11,198 nt of DNA, taken from NCBI GenBank assembly GCA_905213725.1, contig CAJMJM010000058.1, positions 1 through 11,198 on the forward strand. Direction: 5' to 3'. Positions 6,803 through 11,198 of this stretch are shown here, piece after piece. A program made the translations under genes and the position numbers. Below the pieces are notes generated by a model. That model ran no database searches, was not told the DNA's origin, and saw only the letters and a program-made list of their open reading frames with translations. Source of the stretch: Collinsella aerofaciens. GTDB taxonomy: Bacteria > Actinomycetota > Coriobacteriia > Coriobacteriales > Coriobacteriaceae. The number at the start of each line of letters is the position of its first letter. Within the stretch, counting starts at the first letter, position 1.

Positions 6803-7651
6803 ATGACCGACTCGCCAACTGAACATACCGAGGGCCTGCTCCGCATTGGCGAAGTTGCGCGCCTGTTTAACCTGAGCGTGGGCACGTTGCGCCATTACGA
6901 GCAGATGGGCTTGCTGGACCCGGCGCACATCGATCCGGCAAGTGGGTACCGCTACTACGGATCGCGGCAGCTCTCCACCCTCAACACCATCAGCCACCTG
7001 CGTGTTCTCGACTTGCCGTTGGCGCAGATCCGTGAGTTTGTGACCACGCGCGATGGGGACCTTATGCAGCGGCAGCTGGCCCAGCAGCAGGAGCTCATCG
7101 AGCGCAAGCGCCGCGAGCTGGAGCGCGTGTCGCGCAAGATCGATAACCGGCTTGCCCTGCTTCACGATGCCCTGAACACCGAGCTCGAAACCATAAGTAC
7201 AATCGATGCGCCCGAGCTTCGCTGCGCCGTGTTGCGCGAACGCGTCAACCCTACCGATGCCTATGCGCTGGAGTGGCAAATTCGTCAACTGCAGAAGGGC
7301 CAGCACGAGACCTTTGTCTTCCTGGGCAACTTGGGCGTTGGGATTAGCGCCGAGCGCCTGGCCGCCGGCGACTTTGACGGCTACGACGAAGTCTTTCTGC
7401 TGCTTGATGACACCGATGAGTACTTGGGCGACGTCGAGACGCGGCCCGCCTCGCGCTGCCTGACCCTAAGCTTTCGCGGCACGCACGCGCAGGCAGCCCC
7501 GCGCTACGAGCAGCTGCTCGGCTATATGCGCGAACATAACCTGACACCCGCCGGTCCGTCGCGCGAGATTGCCCTCATTGACGACATCATCAGCGACGAC
7601 CCCACAACCTACGTGACGCAGATCACGGTGCCCGTTGCCCCGTCCAGATAA
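6803..7651 (+). CDS. MerR family transcriptional regulator with effector-binding domain
   Basis: This 282-aa DNA-binding activator probably senses a small hydrophobic ligand and controls the upstream MATE gene and itself. Residues 12-80 form the MerR winged helix: LLRIGEVARLFNLSVGTLRH, then YEQMGLLDP and the wing SGYRYYGSRQLSTLN. Residues about 85-125 form the long dimerisation helix (QRQLAQQQELIERKRRELER). From about 135 to the end lies a GyrI/BmrR-like effector domain, ending with DDPTTYVTQITVPVAPSR. There is no metal-binding cysteine pattern, which favours an organic ligand over a metal. The ATG at 6803 has AAAGGAG with a 7-nt spacer. The 77-base gap after the MATE stop shows no terminator, so both genes are probably cotranscribed. 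A second, decayed copy of this 3' end occurs at 8940-8984. Confidence 0.92.
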   Translation: MTDSPTEHTEGLLRIGEVARLFNLSVGTLRHYEQMGLLDPAHIDPASGYRYYGSRQLSTLNTISHLRVLDLPLAQIREFVTTRDGDLMQRQLAQQQELIERKRRELERVSRKIDNRLALLHDALNTELETISTIDAPELRCAVLRERVNPTDAYALEWQIRQLQKGQHETFVFLGNLGVGISAERLAAGDFDGYDEVFLLLDDTDEYLGDVETRPASRCLTLSFRGTHAQAAPRYEQLLGYMREHNLTPAGPSREIALIDDIISDDPTTYVTQITVPVAPSR

Positions 7652-7693
7652 GAACTGCCTAGAAAACGTTCGGCTGAAGGCAGAATCTTGACG

Positions 7694-7912
7694 TTATAGG
7701 CCATATTTTGCCTCAAGGTCATCGAGAGCCTCAAAGGCATCACGCGCCGTGCCAGCAGCACGCTCCCGCTCAGCCACAGCTATACGAGCCATCAGGCGAG
7801 CCTTAGCCTGTTCCTGAACCATGAGATCATAGTCTTCAGATCGAAGTACAACAAATTTGCTATAGCCGTTTTTTGTAACAGTCACTGGACCAGAAGCCTC
7901 CCAACAAGCTCG
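7694..7912 (-). pseudogene. Decayed Phd/YefM-family antitoxin, N-terminus lost
   Basis: The open frame from a GTG at 7885 encodes VTVTKNGYSKFVVLRSEDYDLM, the second half of a Phd/YefM (prevent-host-death) DNA-binding domain. A helical C-terminal tail follows, ending LEAKYGL and a TAA at 7694. Similarity continues upstream of the GTG in the same frame (RACWEASGP, codons to 7912), where intact relatives have a helix such as ...ACxExxxP. It then hits an in-frame TAG at 7913-7915. Before that stop, IPRTVLGV resembles a shortened N-terminus, so an internal deletion plus nonsense change is likely. The ribosome site for the GTG is poor (GGGAGG, 11 nt away). No toxin gene follows; only 42 bases separate it from the merR stop. 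A short translated product is possible but would lack the first part of the DNA-binding fold. Confidence 0.6.
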
Positions 7913-7946
7913 CTAAACGCCGAGGACAGTCCGCGGTATGGCGGTT

Positions 7947-8369
7947 TTACTCCTCCGGAATCGGAAACGCACGGATGAACTCTGCAGGCGAGAAGGTCTT
8001 GATGGTCGAGCGCACAAAAGCGGCGCGGTCACGCGTGATGATAAAGTCCACGCCGGCACGCTCGGCCATCGCACGGATACAGCCGTCCTCAAAGTCCGGC
8101 TCATCGGAATAGGCGGAGGCAAAACAAGCCTCTTGGTCGAGAGACTCTACCGAATAGCTCTTAAGGCAGTCGCGCACTACCTCGCGCCCGCGCGCCTCGC
8201 CGGCCTGTTTGGTGAGAATGTAGTACGCGTCCTTGAGAGAGCAGGCCGAAACAACGCCTTCGATAAGCCCCACGTCGACGAGCCCCTTGATCGTTTGCGC
8301 CGCTGCGTGCTCCGGCCGGCCCGGAAGCACGCAATCGAGCAGAAAATTGGTATCGAGAAATGCCCTCAT
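7947..8369 (-). CDS. PIN-domain toxin (VapC-like, PIN_3 type)
   Basis: This 140-aa PIN-fold protein is a predicted Mg2+-dependent ribonuclease toxin of a type II toxin-antitoxin module. The N-terminal strand carries the first acid in MRAFLDTNFLLD (D6). The middle SLKDAYYILTK (44-54) is typical of the PIN_3 group. The acidic cluster PDFEDGCIRAMAE (D95) and the closing DFIITRD (D114) complete the usual carboxylate set. Length is standard. The ATG at 8369-8367 overlaps the TGA of the preceding 54-codon ORF in an ATGA arrangement, showing translational coupling as expected for an antitoxin-toxin pair. It ends at 7947 and is followed by a decayed antitoxin gene. The toxin itself looks intact, which implies that some functional antitoxin must still be made. 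Confidence 0.88.
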   Translation of the reverse strand: MRAFLDTNFLLDCVLPGRPEHAAAQTIKGLVDVGLIEGVVSACSLKDAYYILTKQAGEARGREVVRDCLKSYSVESLDQEACFASAYSDEPDFEDGCIRAMAERAGVDFIITRDRAAFVRSTIKTFSPAEFIRAFPIPEE

Positions 8370-8530
8370 AGGTAGCGCTCCCTCGCGACGCGCTTTTCAT
8401 CTTCAACCGTCATCGTATCGAGCGGCGTTCCTTTTGGCATTTTGGCTACGATATCGAGATACTCCTGGTAGTCCTCATTCTCCGCGAGCATCTCGCGAAT
8501 CTCCTTCCAGGTAATCTTGGGATGCCTCAT
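8366..8530 (-). CDS. 54-codon ORF coupled to the PIN toxin; likely antitoxin toxin-binding tail
   Basis: This short reading frame is highly charged and helix-prone: MRHPKITWKEIREMLAENED at the start and VEDEKRVARERYL at the end. Its TGA overlaps the toxin ATG by 4 nt. It lacks a DNA-binding domain, but its composition fits the part of an antitoxin that wraps the toxin. It lies in the same frame as the upstream Phd/YefM-like ORF. The two are separated by one TAG (8548-8546) and five codons (RDVGT) before this ATG. It could be a separate small protein, the C-terminal half of a nonsense-split antitoxin, or a readthrough product. The ribosome site before the ATG is weak (GTGGG), which makes independent strong translation doubtful. 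Confidence 0.65.
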   Translation of the reverse strand: MRHPKITWKEIREMLAENEDYQEYLDIVAKMPKGTPLDTMTVEDEKRVARERYL

Positions 8531-8545
8531 CGTACCCACGTCGCG

Positions 8546-8758
8546 CTACGGCTTGCCCGTGCCGCACGCCGGCCTTGCGCCCCCACGCTCCTGGGCAGCG
8601 TCATATTCCACCGTAACTGGACCTTCATAGTCGAGCGGCACGATCTTGAACAACGGCTTGCTCCGCTTGAAGACCACAACCTCCTCGCCCTCATTGGCAA
8701 CCTTTTCGGCCACCTGCGTAAGGTTTTGGCGCAGCTCCGAAAACGCGACGGTAACCAT
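8546..8758 (-). CDS. Phd/YefM-family antitoxin, DNA-binding part
   Basis: This 70-aa protein begins MVTVAFSELRQNLTQVAEKV and continues VVVFKRSKPLFKIVPL. That is the complete Phd/YefM fold, with the helix that sets spacing (FSELRQNL) and the strand pair that follows it. The tail after about residue 55 (QERGGARPACGTGKP) looks unlike a normal antitoxin C-terminus. The ATG at 8758 was chosen over an in-frame ATG six codons upstream because GAGGAG (8764-8769) sits 5 nt before it. The family represses its own promoter and neutralises the downstream toxin, here the PIN protein 177 bases further on. The frame continues past the TAG at 8546-8548 directly into the 54-codon ORF, so this may be the first half of a split antitoxin. 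Confidence 0.75.
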   Translation of the reverse strand: MVTVAFSELRQNLTQVAEKVANEGEEVVVFKRSKPLFKIVPLDYEGPVTVEYDAAQERGGARPACGTGKP

Positions 8759-8791
8759 AACTGCTCCTCTCAACATATATCTTCACTGCTA

Positions 8792-8821
8792 AGTATACAC
8801 GTTAATGTTAATGTTAAAGTG
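8792..8821 (-). promoter_or_regulatory. Promoter and likely autoregulatory operator of the toxin-antitoxin unit
   Basis: On the minus strand a -10 element TATACT (8797-8792) lies about 35 bases before the antitoxin ATG; the -35 is weak. Directly upstream, 8798-8821 forms an imperfect palindrome bounded by CAC and GTG. It contains three TTAA steps at 6-bp spacing (CACGTTAATGTTAATGTTAA on the plus strand). The patch is sharply AT-rich compared with its surroundings. Antitoxins of the Phd/YefM family bind repeated short palindromes overlapping their promoter, so this is the natural operator candidate. Confidence 0.5.
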
Positions 8822-8833
8822 AATAAAACTCAT

Positions 8834-8856
8834 CACAATGGGGCAGCCCCGTTGTG
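8834..8856. repeat. Short near-perfect palindrome
   Basis: CACAATGGGGC (8834-8844) and GCCCCGTTGTG (8846-8856) pair over 11 positions with one T-G wobble, around a single central base. It lies between the toxin-antitoxin promoter and the merR-like remnant. There is no U-tract, so termination is not supported. It could be a protein binding site or a relic of a mobile element. Nothing else was recognised between 8857 and 8936. Confidence 0.4.
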
Positions 8857-8939
8857 GGACCTCACTGCGGGGCACCTCTGCTTTGTATGAATCTCTTATC
8901 GCTCCGGAACGACACCGCTCCGCAGGGTCACCCCCAGCA

Positions 8940-8984
8940 ACCTACATGACGCAGATCATGCTGCCCGCCACCACGCCCAAATAA
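8940..8984 (+). pseudogene. Remnant of a merR-like 3' end
   Basis: These 45 bases encode TYMTQIMLPATTPK and a TAA stop. They align without gaps to the last 45 bases of the intact merR gene (7607-7651, TYVTQITVPVAPSR) with 36 identical positions (80%). No merR-like coding sequence was recognised upstream of 8937. It is therefore only the tail of a second, diverged regulator gene, or of the original one displaced by an insertion. It runs directly into the bidirectional terminator at 8984-9022. Confidence 0.6.
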
Positions 8985-9022
8985 AAACCTCCCGGAAAGT
9001 ATCAACCTTTCCGGGAGGTTTT
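8984..9022 (-). terminator. Strong hairpin terminator of ligA, bidirectional in form
   Basis: A perfect 16-bp stem (AAAACCTCCCGGAAAG at 8984-8999 with 9007-9022) encloses a 7-nt loop. On the minus strand it ends in a T-rich run (TTTTTAT), 20 bases past the ligA stop at 9043. On the plus strand it ends in TTTTCTAATTT, so it could also stop transcription coming from the merR-like remnant side. Confidence 0.9.
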
Positions 9023-9042
9023 CTAATTTGATTATCGATGTC

Positions 9043-11198
9043 CTAAGCCTGGGGCACCTGACCAGTAGCCAAGATCTGCTCGAGTGCGTCCTCGTCCAGC
9101 ACGGGTACGCCCAGCTGCTCGGCCTTGGTGAGCTTGGAGCCCGCTTTGGGGCCGGCGACTAGATAGCTCGTCTTCTTTGAAACACTGCTCGAGACCTTGG
9201 CACCAAGCACCTTGAGCGCCGCGCCCGCCTCGTCGCGTGTGCGGTTGACGAGCGTGCCGGTGAGCACAAAGGTCAGACTCGCAAGCGGCTGTGCGTCGGC
9301 GAGCTCGCCCGCCACGCCAGCGTCGGCTGCGGCTTGCGCGTGCGCGGCGCCCAGGTCGACCTCGAGTGACAGACCCGCCTGGCGCAGACGCTCCAGCACG
9401 GCAAGGTTTTCGGGCACGGCCAGGAACTGCTTGACGCTCGCCGCAATCTTGGGACCGCTGCCCTCGCACTCGGCGATGTCCTCTTCACTCGCCAAGATGA
9501 GCTTGTCAATCGACAGGAATCGCTCGGCGATGACCTCGCCCACGCTCTTGCCCACGTGGCGGATACCCAGGGCAAACAGCACGCGACCGAGCGGCTGGCT
9601 CTTGGACTTGTTAAGCTCGGCGACGATCTTTTCGGCCGTCTTGAGGCCCACCGGAATGGAATCGCCCTTCTTAACGCCTTTTTTGCTGTTGGAGCTGGCA
9701 TAGGTGCGCCCTGTGTCCAGGCCGGCGATGTCGTCGACCGTGAGCTGGTAGAAGTCCGCGACATCGTGGATCAGGCCGGCGGCGATCATCTTGTCGACGA
9801 TCTCGTCGCCCAGGCCGTCGACGTCCATGCAGCCGCGGCTCACCCAGTGGAGCAGGCGCTCCTTGAGCTGCGCGGGACAATCGATGGAGACGCAGCGGTA
9901 AGCGACCTCGCCGTCCTCGTGGACCACGGGGCTGCCGCACACGGGGCAGACCTCGGGCATGTGCCAGTCGACCGAATCGGCCGGACGCTTGTCGAGCACC
10001 GGGCCCACGACCTCGGGGATTACGTCGCCTGCCTTGTGCACGATGATGGTATCGCCCTCGCGCACGTTTTTGCGGCGGATCTCGTCGATGTTGTGCAGCG
10101 TGGCGCGCGCGATGGTGGAGCCGGCGACTGTCACCGGGTCGAACTCGGCGACCGGCGTGAGCACACCGGTGCGGCCCACCTGGATGCGAATTTCGCGCAG
10201 GATGGTCTGTTTTTCCTCGGGCGGGAACTTAAAGGCAATGGCCCAGCGTGGCGCGCGGGCGGTAAAGCCCAGGTCGAGCTGCTGCTGAAAGCTGTCGACC
10301 TTTACGACCACGCCGTCGATGTCGTAGTCCAGGTCACCACGATGCTCGAGGGCCTGGGCGCAGAACTCGTGGACCTCGGCCGGCGTGGCGCAACGGGCAA
10401 CGTTAGGGTTGACGCTAAAGCCGGCGCTACGCAGCCAGCCGAGAAATTCGCGCTGGCTGTGGACGTGCAGCGGGTCGGTATCGGCGATGGCGTAGATAAA
10501 GGTGGCCAGGTCGCGGCGCGCCGTGACCTTGGGATCCTTTTGGCGCAGGCTGCCGGCGGCGGCGTTGCGCGGGTTGGCAAAGGGGTCGCGGCCCTCGGCA
10601 TCGGCCTCTTCATTCAGGCGAACAAAGCTGCCCTTAGGCATGTAGACCTCGCCGCGTACTTCGATGGTACGCTCGCGGTCGGCGCCCATGTGGGCGAGCG
10701 CTGCCTCGGACAGATGCATGGGCACATCCTTGATGGTACGGACGTTGAGCGACACGTCCTCGCCCGTGGTGCCGTCGCCACGTGTGGCCGCGCGTACGAA
10801 GGTTCCGTTTTGGTAGGTAAGCGCCACGCCCAGGCCGTCGATCTTGAGCTCGCAGGTATAGGTGACGCTGCCGGCACCGAGCGCGTCCTCGGTGCGCTGG
10901 AGCCATGCGTCGAGTTCGTCCAGATCCATGGCATCGTCCATAGAATACATGCGCGCCATGTGCGTGACCGGCGTAAACTGCTCGCTCACGTAGCCGCCCA
11001 CGCGCTGGGTATAGCTGTCGGGCGTCACCAGGTCGGGGTAGGTGGCCTCGATTTCCTGCAGTTCAACGAGCATTTTGTCGAAGGCGGCGTCCGTGATCTC
11101 GGGCGCATCGAGCATGTAGTAGCGATAGGCGTGGTAGTCGAGCTCGTGGCGCAGTTCGGCCGCGCGCGCTGCCGCCTGGGCACGGGCGTCGGTCGGGG
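9043..11198 (-). CDS. ligA: NAD-dependent DNA ligase LigA, 5' end beyond the window edge
   Basis: LigA seals nicks in duplex DNA during replication and repair, using NAD+. The reading frame is open to the right edge (27 codons upstream of the first internal ATG at 11115). Those codons encode AAELRHELDYHAYRYYMLD, the NAD-binding domain Ia that begins real LigA proteins, so the true start lies outside the window. The adenylated lysine is in CELKIDGLG (codon near 10845). Next come the OB-fold, and the Cys4 zinc finger CPVCGSP...RCVSIDCPAQL (about 9875-9950). The helix-hairpin-helix region follows with LFALGIRHVGKSVGEVIAER. A C-terminal BRCT domain (LASLTFVLTGTLVNRTRDE onward) completes the usual domain order. 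At least 717 residues is at the long end for the family; a lysine-rich insertion sits in the helix-hairpin-helix region (about 9655-9715). The gene ends in a strong terminator. Confidence 0.96.
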   Translation of the reverse strand, partial: PTDARAQAAARAAELRHELDYHAYRYYMLDAPEITDAAFDKMLVELQEIEATYPDLVTPDSYTQRVGGYVSEQFTPVTHMARMYSMDDAMDLDELDAWLQRTEDALGAGSVTYTCELKIDGLGVALTYQNGTFVRAATRGDGTTGEDVSLNVRTIKDVPMHLSEAALAHMGADRERTIEVRGEVYMPKGSFVRLNEEADAEGRDPFANPRNAAAGSLRQKDPKVTARRDLATFIYAIADTDPLHVHSQREFLGWLRSAGFSVNPNVARCATPAEVHEFCAQALEHRGDLDYDIDGVVVKVDSFQQQLDLGFTARAPRWAIAFKFPPEEKQTILREIRIQVGRTGVLTPVAEFDPVTVAGSTIARATLHNIDEIRRKNVREGDTIIVHKAGDVIPEVVGPVLDKRPADSVDWHMPEVCPVCGSPVVHEDGEVAYRCVSIDCPAQLKERLLHWVSRGCMDVDGLGDEIVDKMIAAGLIHDVADFYQLTVDDIAGLDTGRTYASSNSKKGVKKGDSIPVGLKTAEKIVAELNKSKSQPLGRVLFALGIRHVGKSVGEVIAERFLSIDKLILASEEDIAECEGSGPKIAASVKQFLAVPENLAVLERLRQAGLSLEVDLGAAHAQAAADAGVAGELADAQPLASLTFVLTGTLVNRTRDEAGAALKVLGAKVSSSVSKKTSYLVAGPKAGSKLTKAEQLGVPVLDEDALEQILATGQVPQA

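Noticed and set aside
7656..7682. CTGCCT...AGGCAG stem after merR as a terminator
   Set aside because: The stem is only 6 bp with a long loop and no U-tract follows.

Overview
The window looks like a chromosomal stretch of a high-GC Gram-positive gut anaerobe, most likely Collinsella or a close Coriobacteriia relative. This is inferred from GC-rich codon use, purine-rich ribosome binding sites and protein style; no database search was possible. It holds nine supportable genes and two gene remnants. No rRNA, tRNA or CRISPR array was recognised.

Layout. (i) 1-1162, minus: an MFS transporter whose C-terminus runs off the left edge. (ii) 1332-3789, minus: a two-gene molybdenum-cofactor operon, moaA followed 4 nt later by a moaC-mobB fusion, closed by a strong hairpin terminator at 1332-1369. 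(iii) 3921-5228: a 345-codon minus-strand gene of unknown function with a PD-(D/E)xK-like C-terminal half. It is bracketed by two nearly identical 67-bp hairpin repeats in the same orientation, and it is the least conventional unit in the window. (iv) 5308-7651, plus: a MATE efflux pump followed by a MerR-family regulator. The pump promoter carries a MerR-type operator between widely spaced -35 and -10 elements, so the regulator probably controls its own operon. (v) 7694-8821, minus: a toxin-antitoxin island. It has a Phd/YefM-like antitoxin, a 54-codon ORF in the same frame just past an in-frame TAG, a PIN-domain toxin overlapping that ORF by 4 nt, and a decayed second Phd/YefM antitoxin. (vi) 8940-9022: a 45-bp remnant of a merR-like 3' end, then the ligA terminator. 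(vii) 9043-11198, minus: NAD-dependent DNA ligase ligA, 5' end beyond the right edge.

How the parts work together. MoaA and the MoaC domain perform the first step of molybdopterin synthesis, and the MobB domain acts late, so one short operon covers early and late cofactor work. The MATE/MerR pair is a classic ligand-induced efflux module. The toxin-antitoxin island lies between two stretches that both resemble the end of a merR gene, which suggests duplication or insertion followed by decay. The 316-base stretch 5063-5378 holds hairpin copy B (5162-5228), the MATE promoter/operator (5308-5338) and short untranslated leaders; no gene was found there.
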